A stretch of DNA of 17,549 nucleotides from Haloarculaceae archaeon (GCA_018609665.1 JAHENN010000014.1:1-17549), one strand, 5' to 3'; positions 7,369 through 14,486 are shown, numbered from the stretch's first letter. The notes: generated by a model from the letters alone, not told the origin. Translations and numbers: made by a program.

Positions 7369-7872
7369 ATGGGATTGCTCGGGTCGTTGACCCCGTCGCT
7401 GTTCCGGTCGAGCGAGGTTCTCGGCATCGCCGACGACGCCCTCGAGTTCGCGCTGCAGGCCTCCGAGGACAGCCACCCCGACGAGTACATGGGCCAGCTC
7501 CGCGGCGAGGACGCCCGCAAGCTGGGGCTCGACCGCGACGGGACCGTCATCACCGACGTCCTCCTGGCGCCGGGGACGACGACCAACCCCGTCAGCGCGG
7601 AGTTCAACCCGACGTACATGCCGAACGACCTCAAGAGCGTCGGCTCGGTCCACTCCCACCCCAACGGGGTGTTGCGCCCGAGCGACGCCGACCTGGCGAC
7701 GTTCACCCGGGGTGACGTCCACATCATCGTCGGCGCGCCGTACGGCCGCACGGACTGGCGGGCCTTCGACTCCGACGGCGAGCCGACCGACCTCGACGTG
7801 CTGGACGTCGAGCTTCCCGACGCCCAGTTCTTCGACTTCACGCAGGACGACATCGACCGGGAGCTCCGCTGA
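7369..7872 (+). CDS. JAMM/MPN+ metalloprotease (desampylase-like)
   Basis: The protein has 167 residues. The full JAMM zinc-protease motif is present: [14 protein letters not shown] gives H95, H97, S105 and D108 with exact HxHx7Sx2D spacing, and E39 is the likely upstream catalytic glutamate. Family knowledge: archaeal JAMM proteins remove ubiquitin-like SAMP modifiers from proteins (Haloferax volcanii HvJAMM1). Whether this member does so or has another isopeptidase role is not shown. It is cytoplasmic with no membrane segment. One base separates it from ribL, so they form an operon; the RecJ-like gene is divergent. I recall the same JAMM, FAD synthase and RecJ-like neighbourhood in Haloferax, but could not check it. 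An in-frame extension upstream to 7297 is rejected because it crosses the promoter region. Confidence 0.9.
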   Translation: MGLLGSLTPSLFRSSEVLGIADDALEFALQASEDSHPDEYMGQLRGEDARKLGLDRDGTVITDVLLAPGTTTNPVSAEFNPTYMPNDLKSVGSVHSHPNGVLRPSDADLATFTRGDVHIIVGAPYGRTDWRAFDSDGEPTDLDVLDVELPDAQFFDFTQDDIDRELR

Positions 7873-7873
7873 G

Positions 7874-8296
7874 ATGAGACGGGTCGTCGCACAGGGTACC
7901 TTCGACCTGCTGCACCCCGGCCACATCCACTACCTCGAGGAGGCCGCCGCGATGGGTGGGGAGCTGCACGTCATCGTCGCCCGCTCGGCCAACGTCACCC
8001 ACAAGCCGGAGCCGGTCGTTCCGGAGGCCCAGCGCCGCGAGATGGTCGACGCCCTGGCGCCGGTCGACGAGGCACGTCTCGGCCACACCGAGGACTTCTT
8101 CGTCCCCATCCGCGACATCGACCCCGACGTGATCGTCCTGGGCCACGACCAGCACCACGACGAGGAGGCGCTGTCGGCGGCCCTCGCCGAGGAGGGCATC
8201 GACTGCGAGGTGGCGCGGGCCTCCGCCCGCGAGGGCGACGACAGGGTGCTGTCGACGGGCCGCATCATCGAGCGGGTCTGCCGGCGGCGCTGCTAG
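7874..8296 (+). CDS. ribL: archaeal FAD synthase (nucleotidyltransferase)
   Basis: The protein has 140 residues beginning one base after the JAMM stop. [10 protein letters not shown] at 8-17 is the nucleotidyltransferase HxGH signature of the cytidylyltransferase-like fold, and STGRII at 127-132 corresponds to the second nucleotide-binding motif. Length and motifs match RibL, the archaeal FAD synthase that adenylates FMN using ATP (characterised in Methanocaldococcus). The C-terminal cysteines C111, C136 and C140 fit the family trait of C-terminal cysteines important for activity. The alternative of a glycerol-3-phosphate cytidylyltransferase is less likely given the archaeal context. The longer upstream open frame is a shadow of the JAMM gene. 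The stop shares the palindrome CTAG with the stop of the convergent glycosyltransferase. Confidence 0.88.
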   Translation: MRRVVAQGTFDLLHPGHIHYLEEAAAMGGELHVIVARSANVTHKPEPVVPEAQRREMVDALAPVDEARLGHTEDFFVPIRDIDPDVIVLGHDQHHDEEALSAALAEEGIDCEVARASAREGDDRVLSTGRIIERVCRRRC

Positions 8297-9384
8297 AGGC
8301 CGTCGTAGACGCTCGACAGCCGCTCGATGGACCGCTCGACGTCCAGCTCCGGCCGCCGGTCCAGACACCGGGCCGACAGCGTCTCCCGGTCGTCGAGGGC
8401 CCGCCGGAGCGCCGCCCGGAAGCCGTCGACGTCGCCCGGCGCGAAGTGGTAGCCCGTCTCGCCGTCGACGACCGACTCCGAGAGGGCGCCGCCGTCGACC
8501 GCGACGACCGGCGTCCCGCAGGCGACGGCCTCCAGGGCGACCAGCCCCTGGGTCTCGACGGGGCTGGGGAATGCGAAGGCGTCCAGCGCCGAGTAGAAGG
8601 TCGGCAGCTCCGCGCGGTCGAGGAAGCCGAGGAAGCGGACGTCGTCGCGGGCGGCCGCCCGGCGCTGCAGCTCCGCCCGGGCCGGGCCGTCGCCGCCGAG
8701 GACGACCCCGACGTCGAGGCCCGCCGTCGCCGCCAGCAGGTCACCGAGGCGTTTCTCGTAGCCGTGCCGGCCGGTGTAGCCGACGAGCGGGCCGTCGGGG
8801 AGGTTGTACCGGTCCCGGAAGGCCGCGACGGCCGCGTCGCCGGCCGGCTCGAACCGCTCGGTGTCGACGCCGTTGGAGACGACGTGCGTCGGCGTCGCGG
8901 TTCCGACCTGGTCGGCGGCCGTCTCGGAGGGGACCACGACGGCGTCGGCCTGCCCGAAGAACCACCGCTCGTAGCGGTCGGCGACCCGGCGGATCGCGCC
9001 GGCGAAGGCGTCGCTGATGTAGCCGGCGTACTCCCGTGCCGGGGTGTGATACGAGACGACGAGCGGCAGGTCCCGGTCGGCGGCGAGCCGCCGGGCCGCA
9101 AGCCCCAGCGTGAACGGGGTGTGGGCGTGGACGACGTCGGGCCGCAGTTCGCGGGCGGCGTCGGGGACGCCCGGCAGGCCGAACCGGAAGCCCGGGTAGA
9201 ACGGGAAGCCGACGCTGGAGACCGGAAACTCCCGGGCGTCGGGGTCGTAGCCGTCGCCGCCCGGGTAGACGACGCCCATCCGCCCGCCCCGCCGCTCCCA
9301 GCGGTCCCGCCAGGTCCGGAGGGTGTAGGTGACGCCGTTGACCGTCGGGAGATAGGTGTCGGTGAACGCCGCGACGGTCTGCAT
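8293..9384 (-). CDS. GT4 family glycosyltransferase (downstream member of tandem pair)
   Basis: The protein has 363 residues with a GT-B fold. The N-terminus [12 protein letters not shown] (9-20) is the donor/acceptor loop typical of GT4 enzymes, and HAHTPF (86-91) and SYHTP (111-115) belong to the acceptor domain. GRHGYEKR at 205-212 holds the phosphate-binding Arg/Lys. ETQGLVALE at 277-285 is the EX7E retaining-enzyme motif. The closest general likeness is to lipid mono/diglycosyltransferases and mannosyltransferases; the acceptor is not determinable. ATG 9384 is preferred because the first beta-strand follows at once. A GTG at 9402 is an alternative adding six residues. The gap to the upstream glycosyltransferase is 24 bp, so they share a transcript. 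Confidence 0.88.
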   Translation of the reverse strand: MQTVAAFTDTYLPTVNGVTYTLRTWRDRWERRGGRMGVVYPGGDGYDPDAREFPVSSVGFPFYPGFRFGLPGVPDAARELRPDVVHAHTPFTLGLAARRLAADRDLPLVVSYHTPAREYAGYISDAFAGAIRRVADRYERWFFGQADAVVVPSETAADQVGTATPTHVVSNGVDTERFEPAGDAAVAAFRDRYNLPDGPLVGYTGRHGYEKRLGDLLAATAGLDVGVVLGGDGPARAELQRRAAARDDVRFLGFLDRAELPTFYSALDAFAFPSPVETQGLVALEAVACGTPVVAVDGGALSESVVDGETGYHFAPGDVDGFRAALRRALDDRETLSARCLDRRPELDVERSIERLSSVYDGL

Positions 9385-9408
9385 GCGGCCGGCTTCGCCC
9401 ACGGGGGT

Positions 9409-10491
9409 CTAATCCGTTGTGACTTCGACGCCGGCCAGCCGCCGGGCCTCGACGTAGGCGTCGCACAGCGCCTCGCCCACCCGGTCGAGGCCGTGCTCGC
9501 GGGCCGTCTCGCGGGCGTTCTCTCCCAGCCGCCGGCGCTCGTCGGGGTCGTCGGCCAGCCGCTCGACGGCCGCGCGGAACTCCGCCCGCGTCGCACAGAG
9601 CAGACAGTCCTCGCCGTCGGTGTAGAACTCCCGGAACACCGGGATGTCCCGGAGGACGACCGGCTTGCCGCAGGCCATCGCCTCGAGGACGACCAGCCCC
9701 TGGTTTTCGACCTTCGCGGGGAAGCAGAAGACGTCGCCGGCGGCGAAGGCGCCGCGCTTGTCCTCGACCCAGCCCGTGAAGGTGACGTTCGCCGGCGGGT
9801 CGCCGGTCCACCGCCGGACCGCCCGCGAGGCCTGCGGCCCGGTGTCGTACGGCCCGAACCAGGCGAACTCGAGGTCGGTGGCCTCCGCCAGCCGGCAGAA
9901 CGTCGACAGCCCCTTCCGCTCGAAGACGTTGCCGACCGCGAAGACGACCGTCCCCTCGAGGTCGTACCGGCGGCGGTACGGCTCCCGGAGCGACTCGAAG
10001 CCGGCCAGCGACTCGAGGTCGACGCCGTTGGTCACCGGCCGGATCGGCGCCTCGACGGGGTACGACTCCAGGGTCCGGCGGGTGTAGTCGCTCGGACACA
10101 GCACCAGGTCCGCCTGCGAGTAGAACCACTGGAGATATCGTCCGAGGGCGGGCGCGGCGGCCGTCGACCCGCGAAAGCTCTCGGCGAAGTCCTCGCGGGT
10201 GACGTGGGCGTGCAGCACGAGCGGCACCCCCTGGCGGCGGGCGTGGCGGGCCACCGCGACCGACCCCGGGCCGACGAGGTTGCAGTGAGCGACGTCGTAG
10301 GACGCAAACAGCGGGTCGCCGGCGATCCGTCCCGCTGCGGCCGCCCGCAGTCCGCCGCCGTTCCACGGCGAGGTGACCACCTCGAGGTCCGTGTCGACGT
10401 CCGCCAGGGCCGTCCGCTGCTGTCGGGTCGCCGTCCCGATGCCGCTGCGGTCGAGCCGGGACTCGAGTTCGAGGTAGTTCAGGACGCGCAC
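9409..10491 (-). CDS. GT4 family glycosyltransferase (upstream member of tandem pair)
   Basis: The protein has 360 residues from GTG 10491; an in-frame GTG at 10515 would add eight. The shorter start is chosen because MRVLNYLELES begins the first GT-B strand and a TATA box (ATTAAG on the minus strand) lies exactly 24-29 nt ahead. GIGTATRQ (17-24) is the N-domain glycine-rich loop. VGNVFERKG (186-194) carries the phosphate-binding R192/K193. ENQGLVVLE at 262-270 is the EX7E motif. It is a retaining sugar transferase using a nucleotide-sugar, with unknown acceptor. It shares the overall fold with its neighbour but the two are clearly diverged, suggesting consecutive steps in one glycolipid or glycan rather than a recent duplication. 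No membrane segment is present. Confidence 0.86.
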   Translation of the reverse strand: MRVLNYLELESRLDRSGIGTATRQQRTALADVDTDLEVVTSPWNGGGLRAAAAGRIAGDPLFASYDVAHCNLVGPGSVAVARHARRQGVPLVLHAHVTREDFAESFRGSTAAAPALGRYLQWFYSQADLVLCPSDYTRRTLESYPVEAPIRPVTNGVDLESLAGFESLREPYRRRYDLEGTVVFAVGNVFERKGLSTFCRLAEATDLEFAWFGPYDTGPQASRAVRRWTGDPPANVTFTGWVEDKRGAFAAGDVFCFPAKVENQGLVVLEAMACGKPVVLRDIPVFREFYTDGEDCLLCATRAEFRAAVERLADDPDERRRLGENARETAREHGLDRVGEALCDAYVEARRLAGVEVTTD

Positions 10492-10514
10492 GCTCCGGCT
10501 GCGACCGGTCGGCA

Positions 10515-10520
10515 CTTAAT
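10515..10520 (-). promoter_or_regulatory. TATA box of the glycosyltransferase operon
   Basis: ATTAAG on the minus strand, 23 nt from the GTG at 10491. The longer GTG start at 10515 would lie inside this box, which argues against it. Confidence 0.5.
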
Positions 10521-10554
10521 CCGGACGGTCGGCGGCGGACGGGAAAGCGAAGCC

Positions 10555-10563
10555 CCCTTGATT
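10555..10563 (+). promoter_or_regulatory. degenerate TATA-like box of the DUF420 operon
   Basis: cccttgatt covers the -29 to -21 region of ATG 10584. It is weak in sequence but sits at the same spacing as the other boxes in this window. Confidence 0.35.
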
Positions 10564-10583
10564 GCCGACCCCGAACCGCGCGT

Positions 10584-11186
10584 ATGTCGACAGTTCGTGG
10601 CCCGACACTCGCCCGCGAACACCCGCGGGCGCTGACGGCCGTCCTGACCGTCGTCGGCTACGTCGTCGTCCTCGGGACGCTGTACGGCGACGTCGGCCTC
10701 TACCCCGAGATCTCGGAGTCGACCGTCGACGCCCTGGCGGCGGCCATCGCCGTCGTCAACTCCCTCACCGTCGGCTGTCTGCTCGCCGGGGTCTACTGGA
10801 TCCGCAACGGCGAGCCCCGGAAGCACCGGGCGGCGATGGTCGCGGCCTTCACGCTCATCCTCGTGTTCCTCGTCCTCTACCTGCTGAAGACCGGCGGCGG
10901 CGGCCGCAAGGAGATCGTCGAGGGCGCCCCGCTGCGCAGCTACTACCTCGGGATGCTCGGGGTCCACATCCTGCTGTCGGTGGTGTCGGTGCCGCTGGTC
11001 CTCTACCAGGTGACGCTGGGGGTGACCCACACCACCGCCGAGCTGCGGGAGACGGCCCACGCGACGGTCGGCCGCGTCGCCGTCTCCGCCTGGCTCGTCA
11101 GCCTCGTCCTCGGCGTCGTCGCCTACCTCATGCTGGCGTTCTTCTACGGCCCCGAGCACATCGAGTACGTCACCGGGGTCGCCTGA
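10584..11186 (+). CDS. DUF420 (YozB/CtaM-like) membrane protein
   Basis: The protein has 200 residues and about five membrane helices (17-37, 50-72, 84-101, 124-146, 163-186). Family hallmarks are KHRAAM (80-85), GVHILLSVVSVPLVLYQ (126-142), TAHATVGR (157-164) and SAWLVSLVLGVVAYLML (168-184). H81, H128 and H159 near the helix ends are candidate heme or copper ligands by position. From family knowledge, the Bacillus member YozB was linked to heme-copper oxidase function under the name CtaM, and haloarchaeal members often lie near oxidase genes. The role here is inferred. One base separates it from the next gene, so they are co-transcribed. A heme O synthase cluster lies some 5 kb to the right. 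Confidence 0.9.
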   Translation: MSTVRGPTLAREHPRALTAVLTVVGYVVVLGTLYGDVGLYPEISESTVDALAAAIAVVNSLTVGCLLAGVYWIRNGEPRKHRAAMVAAFTLILVFLVLYLLKTGGGGRKEIVEGAPLRSYYLGMLGVHILLSVVSVPLVLYQVTLGVTHTTAELRETAHATVGRVAVSAWLVSLVLGVVAYLMLAFFYGPEHIEYVTGVA

Positions 11187-11187
11187 G

Positions 11188-11895
11188 ATGCCCGACAAGG
11201 ACGCGGTCCGGGAGGCGGTGTGGGACGAACTCGACGACAGCGGGGAGGCGCGGTTTCCGTTTCCGCCGCACGGGCGGATTCCCAATTTCGCCGGGGCCGA
11301 GGCGGCCGCCGACCGGCTGACCGAGACGGACGCCTGGGCCGAGGCGGACGTCGTCAAGGCCAACCCCGACGCGCCGCAGTTGCCCGTCCGGCGGGCGGCG
11401 CTGCGGGCCGGCAAGACCCTCTACATGGCCGTCCCGCGGCTGGCCGAGGAGCAGCCGTTCCTCCGGCTGACGGCGGCGGCGGTCGACGACATCGACGACG
11501 CGACGACGGTCGGCGGGTCGGCGGAGGCGGGCGTCCCGGTCGGGCCCGGAGAGATGGAGCCGGTCGACCTGATCGTCTCCGGCAGCGTCGCCGTCGACGA
11601 CGCCGGCGCCCGGGTCGGCAAGGGCGAGGGGTACAGCGACCTGGAGTTCGCCGTCCTGCGGGAGTTCGGCCTCGTCGACGGGGCGACGACCGTCGCCACG
11701 ACGGTCCACGAGCGCCAGGTCCGGGAGACGGCGCTGCCGACGACGGCACACGACGTGCCGATGGACCTGGTGGTGACGCCGGAGCGGACCCGCCGGCCCG
11801 ACGGCGGCGACCGGCCCGACGGCGTCGACTGGGGGGCGCTGGACGACGACCGGCTCGCGGAGATTCCGGTGCTCCGGCGGCTCCGCCCGGAGTGA
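11188..11895 (+). CDS. 5-formyltetrahydrofolate cyclo-ligase family protein
   Basis: The protein has 235 residues. Family features include ALRAGKTLYMAVPRL (71-85), VDLIVSGSVAV (126-136), and the ATP/folate-binding loop VGKGEGYSDLEFA (143-155), corresponding to the GxGxGYYD loop of the cyclo-ligase but with Ser for one Tyr. The C-terminal HDVPMDLVVTPER (188-200) also fits. The canonical enzyme converts 5-formyl-THF to 5,10-methenyl-THF using ATP. The archaeal branch is divergent, so a related carbon-one or thiamine-salvage role is possible. It starts one base after DUF420. No metabolic link between the two is obvious. Confidence 0.82.
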   Translation: MPDKDAVREAVWDELDDSGEARFPFPPHGRIPNFAGAEAAADRLTETDAWAEADVVKANPDAPQLPVRRAALRAGKTLYMAVPRLAEEQPFLRLTAAAVDDIDDATTVGGSAEAGVPVGPGEMEPVDLIVSGSVAVDDAGARVGKGEGYSDLEFAVLREFGLVDGATTVATTVHERQVRETALPTTAHDVPMDLVVTPERTRRPDGGDRPDGVDWGALDDDRLAEIPVLRRLRPE

Positions 11896-11921
11896 TATCC
11901 CGACGACCCCGCCCGGAGTGA
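11883..11921 (+). repeat. 13-bp direct repeat duplicating the end of the cyclo-ligase gene
   Basis: ccgcccggagtga occurs at 11883-11895, ending in the stop codon, and again at 11909-11921, an offset of 26 bp. The second copy lies outside the gene and in another frame. It looks like a small tail duplication and has no evident function. Confidence 0.6.
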
Positions 11922-11934
11922 CACCGCCGTAGCC

Positions 11935-11976
11935 GGGCGCCTCGGGGGCCGTCCGGCCGCCTCACGTCCGGCGCCC
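11935..11976. repeat. 7-bp inverted repeat downstream of the cyclo-ligase gene
   Basis: gggcgcc at 11935-11941 pairs with ggcgccc at 11970-11976 across a 28-base spacer. There is no T-run, so it does not look like a standard haloarchaeal terminator. The rest of the 204-bp gap up to 12099 holds the 12002-12018 palindrome and the promoter described separately. Confidence 0.25.
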
Positions 11977-12001
11977 AGAGGACCCGAAACGCACGATTAC
12001 G

Positions 12002-12018
12002 GCAGGTAGAGAACCTGC
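12002..12018. promoter_or_regulatory. hairpin-like palindrome upstream of the flavoprotein promoter, candidate operator
   Basis: gcaggt, spacer agaga, then acctgc: a perfect 6-bp inverted repeat with a five-base spacer. It ends 23 bp before the proposed TATA box at 12042, where an activator or BRE-proximal factor could bind. Function is inferred only from position. Confidence 0.3.
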
Positions 12019-12040
12019 ACGGACGTTTCCTTGCGGTGGA

Positions 12041-12047
12041 GTTATTC
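12041..12047 (+). promoter_or_regulatory. TATA-like box of the orphan flavoprotein gene
   Basis: gttattc is the best AT-rich box ahead of the gene. It is 24-29 nt upstream of an in-frame GTG at 12070, but 54-59 nt upstream of the ATG at 12100. Either the GTG is the true leaderless start or the mRNA has a leader of about 30 nt. Confidence 0.4.
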
Positions 12048-12099
12048 GTCGCCGTCCCCTACGCATGGTGTGAGGAGTACATCACCGCCAGAGGCCGGC

Positions 12100-13863
12100 A
12101 TGTCGACCGAGCCGGTCGACTACGAGACCGTCGACGAGCGCGTGCTGGTCGTCGGCGCCGGCGCCGCGGGCGCCCGGACGGCCATCGAACTGGTCGACCG
12201 GGGCGTCGACCCCGAGGACGTGCTGGTCATCGGGAAGCGGAGCCACGGCGACGCCCACACGACGTGGGCCCGCGGCGGCATCAACGGTGCCCTCGGGACG
12301 TTGGACCCCGAGGACGACTGGACCATCCACGCCGCCGACACGCTGAACGAGGGCGGCCACATCAACGACCCGGGGAAGGTCGAGACCGTCACCCGGCGGA
12401 TGCCGGGGCTGCTGCGGGAGCTCGACGAGTGGGGCATGGACTTTTCCCGCACCGACGACGGCGACATCGCCCAGCGGTACTTCGGCGCCCAGTCGTTCCG
12501 GCGGACCGCCTTCGCGGGCGACTACACCGGCGAGGCGCTGCTGGACACGCTCGTCGAGCAGGCGCAGGCCCGTTCCATCCCCTACCGGGAGAACGTCATC
12601 GTCTCCCGGCTCGTCGCCGACGGGGGGCGCGTGCTCGGCGCCGTCGGGACGGACCTCGACACCGGCGAGTTCGTCGTCTTCGACGCCGACGTCGTCGTGC
12701 TGGCCGCCGGCGGCTACACCGGGCTGTACGGCCGCCACTCCTCGCGGGACGACGAGAACACCGGCGACGGACCGGCGCTGGCGTACCAGGCCGGCGCGGC
12801 GCTGGCCGACATGGAGTTCGTCCAGTTCCACCCGACCGGCATGGTCGGCGACCGCTACGGCGACGACTGGGACGGCCGGCTCGTCACCGAGGCGGTCCGC
12901 GGCGAGGGCGGCCGGCTGTTCAACAGCGAGGGCGAGCGGTTCATGGAGCACTACTCCCCGGACCAGATGGAGCTGGACGCCCGCGACGTCGTCGCCCGGG
13001 CCATCGCCCAAGAAATCGACGAGGGCCGCGGCACCGAAAACGGCGGCGTCTACCTCGACATCTCCCACCGGGACCGCGGGTTCATCCGGGAGCGGCTGCC
13101 GCGGATGTACGAGCGGTTCGCCGACCTGGGCGTCGACATGGCCGAGGAGCCGGTCGAGGTGTCGCCGACGGCCCACTACGGGATGGGCGGCGTCGTCGTC
13201 GACGACGACGGCGAGACGGACGTCGACGGGCTGTACGCCGTCGGCGAGACGATGGCCGGCGTCCACGGCGCCAACCGCCTCGGTGGTAACTCCCTGGCGG
13301 AGACCATCGCCTACGGCGCCGTCGCCGGCGAGGCGATCGCCGAGCGGCTCCCGGACCGCGGCGGCGACTCCGACGTGCTGCACGACCGCTCCCGGGTCCA
13401 CCTCCGGGACCTCCAGGCGCTGTCGGACGCCGACGGCGACGAGGCGCCCGAGGCGCTGCTCGACGAGCTCCGGGCGCTACTGTGGGAGCGGACCGGCATC
13501 CTCCGGGACGACGACGGGCTGGCGGCCGGCCTCGAGCGGCTCGAACGGCTGCGGTCGCGGGCGGCCGACCTCGCGGTCGGCGACCGGACGAGCCGCTCCT
13601 ACGAGTTCGCCCTCGACCTCGGCTTCGGGCTGCGGGTCGCCGATGCCGTTCTCCGGGGCGCCCGCGAGCGGACCGAGTCCCGCGGCGCCCACTACCGGAC
13701 CGACCACCCGGACGTGGACCCGGAGTGGCAGCGGAACGTCCACTACCGGCGCGACAGCGTCGGCACCCCCCGGCTGACGACGACGCCGGTCGAGGAGCCG
13801 AGCGAGCCGGTCCAGGCGGCGCTCGACGCCGAGCACGAACTCGACTACCACCAGCTCGAGTAG
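12100..13863 (+). CDS. orphan succinate dehydrogenase/fumarate reductase-type flavoprotein
   Basis: The protein has 587 residues from ATG 12100. The FAD-binding Rossmann motif is VVGAGAAGARTA (17-28). HTTWARGGINGALG (53-66) aligns with the region of SdhA/FrdA whose histidine carries covalent FAD, and H53 is present. QFHPTG (242-247), VRGEGG (266-271), ARDVVARAI (294-302), HYGMGG (359-364) and ANRLGGNSL (391-399) supply the dicarboxylate-site residues. GAQSFRRTAFAGDYTG (129-144) is SDH/FRD-like rather than L-aspartate-oxidase-like. The C-terminus SRGAHYRTDHPDVDPEW (527-543) matches the family's capping tail. No iron-sulphur or membrane anchor subunit lies in the window, so this may be a soluble fumarate reductase-like enzyme or a NadB-like oxidase. 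An in-frame GTG at 12070 would add ten residues and fits the TATA spacing better. Confidence 0.85.
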   Translation: MSTEPVDYETVDERVLVVGAGAAGARTAIELVDRGVDPEDVLVIGKRSHGDAHTTWARGGINGALGTLDPEDDWTIHAADTLNEGGHINDPGKVETVTRRMPGLLRELDEWGMDFSRTDDGDIAQRYFGAQSFRRTAFAGDYTGEALLDTLVEQAQARSIPYRENVIVSRLVADGGRVLGAVGTDLDTGEFVVFDADVVVLAAGGYTGLYGRHSSRDDENTGDGPALAYQAGAALADMEFVQFHPTGMVGDRYGDDWDGRLVTEAVRGEGGRLFNSEGERFMEHYSPDQMELDARDVVARAIAQEIDEGRGTENGGVYLDISHRDRGFIRERLPRMYERFADLGVDMAEEPVEVSPTAHYGMGGVVVDDDGETDVDGLYAVGETMAGVHGANRLGGNSLAETIAYGAVAGEAIAERLPDRGGDSDVLHDRSRVHLRDLQALSDADGDEAPEALLDELRALLWERTGILRDDDGLAAGLERLERLRSRAADLAVGDRTSRSYEFALDLGFGLRVADAVLRGARERTESRGAHYRTDHPDVDPEWQRNVHYRRDSVGTPRLTTTPVEEPSEPVQAALDAEHELDYHQLE

Positions 13864-13950
13864 CCCGACGTCCGGCGGGTCGGCGGGTCGGCGGTCCGCT
13901 CAGGCAACCGGGTGACCGCCCGCCGTGCCGGCTATCTCGTTCTGCCCCGC

Positions 13951-14205
13951 TCAGGGGACGCACCAGATGCCGCGGTCGGCGTCCAGAACGGAGCCGGCGG
14001 CGACGTGCGGCAGGGCGACGATGCTGATGAAGACGCTCCACAGCGCCACGGCCCCCGGGAGGACGTCGACGCCGGCCAGCGGGTTCGGGAACGGCCAGTA
14101 GACGGCCGCCAGAAGGGCGCCGGTGCCGAGGTCGCCGGCGACGAGGATGCCCCACGCGCGGCGAGCGACGGTCGCCGTGTCGTCTTCGAGGCGTCGGCCT
14201 GCGTG
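13951..14205 (-). pseudogene. 5'-truncated membrane protein remnant, resembles C-terminus of Brp/Blh beta-carotene dioxygenase
   Basis: About 84 codons remain, ending in TGA 13951-13953. From about 14205 the minus strand encodes LAHAGRRLEDDTATVARRAW, then two hydrophobic segments (roughly 14150-14090 and 14055-13990) separated by YWPFPNPLAG. It ends with VALPHVAAGSVLDADRGIW. The pattern of a penultimate helix, a PNP-type loop, then an LPH-containing helix and a final D-x-x-x-G-W resembles the C-terminus of Brp/Blh enzymes, which cleave beta-carotene to retinal. This match is from memory and tentative. Upstream of 14205 the same frame is only a shadow of the opposite-strand remnant, so the first several helices are missing. 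No start codon with promoter is visible. It is presumably non-functional. Confidence 0.5.
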
Positions 14206-14472
14206 AGCGAGTTCGCCGACCGGTTCGGCGACCCCCAGGGAACCGCGCTGGGGCTGGCGCACACGCTCCGGCAGACGGGGCCGTTCCGGCCCGACCGCCG
14301 CCGCGGCCCCGACGGGCTCTACCACGCCGGCGCCTACACGACGCCCGGAGGCGGGATGCCGATGTGTCTGGTCAGCGGCGAGCGGACCGCACGGGCCGTC
14401 GTTGAAGACGAGGGCGCCGACGTGGACGTCAACGCGGCCGCGGGCGATGGGTGGCGAGCGCCGACGGACTGA
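14203..14472 (+). pseudogene. 5'-truncated phytoene desaturase-like (CrtI/CrtD family) remnant
   Basis: About 89 codons survive, ending at TGA 14470-14472. The residues VSEFADRFGDPQGTALG, LAHTLRQTGPFRPDR, GLYHAGAYTTPGGGMP and MCLVSGERTA (14203 to about 14400) match the C-terminal FAD-binding and substrate end of haloarchaeal phytoene desaturase/carotenoid desaturases. Intact members are about 500 residues, so over 400 residues, including the N-terminal Rossmann motif, are absent. The frame stays open to the left as far as 13912, but that part is a shadow of the opposite-strand remnant and has no family likeness. The tail after about 14410 (GADVDVNAAAGDGW) is probably the original variable end. 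Intact carotenoid genes may exist elsewhere in the genome. Confidence 0.72.
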
Positions 14473-14486
14473 GCCGGCCGTGGTCG

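Noticed and set aside
7266..7892. Upstream extension of the DHH protein to 845 residues
   Set aside because: The extension is Ser/Arg-rich, crosses the TATA box at 7288-7298 and is antisense to the JAMM gene.
8446..10635. 729-codon plus-strand open frame across both glycosyltransferases
   Set aside because: It spans two real genes and their promoter region in antisense, has low-complexity composition, and matches no family.
12082..13401. 439-codon minus-strand frame antisense to the flavoprotein
   Set aside because: Shadow of codon bias; the plus strand holds every SDH/FRD flavoprotein motif in order.
13873..13888. Tandem 8-bp unit cggcgggt as a repeat array or CRISPR-like element
   Set aside because: Only two exact copies and a partial one, no spacers; consistent with simple GC-rich slippage.
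13912..14202. N-terminal extension of the desaturase remnant as a real 186-residue gene
   Set aside because: Residues before about 14203 have no desaturase likeness and read as the antisense of the membrane remnant's two hydrophobic helices.
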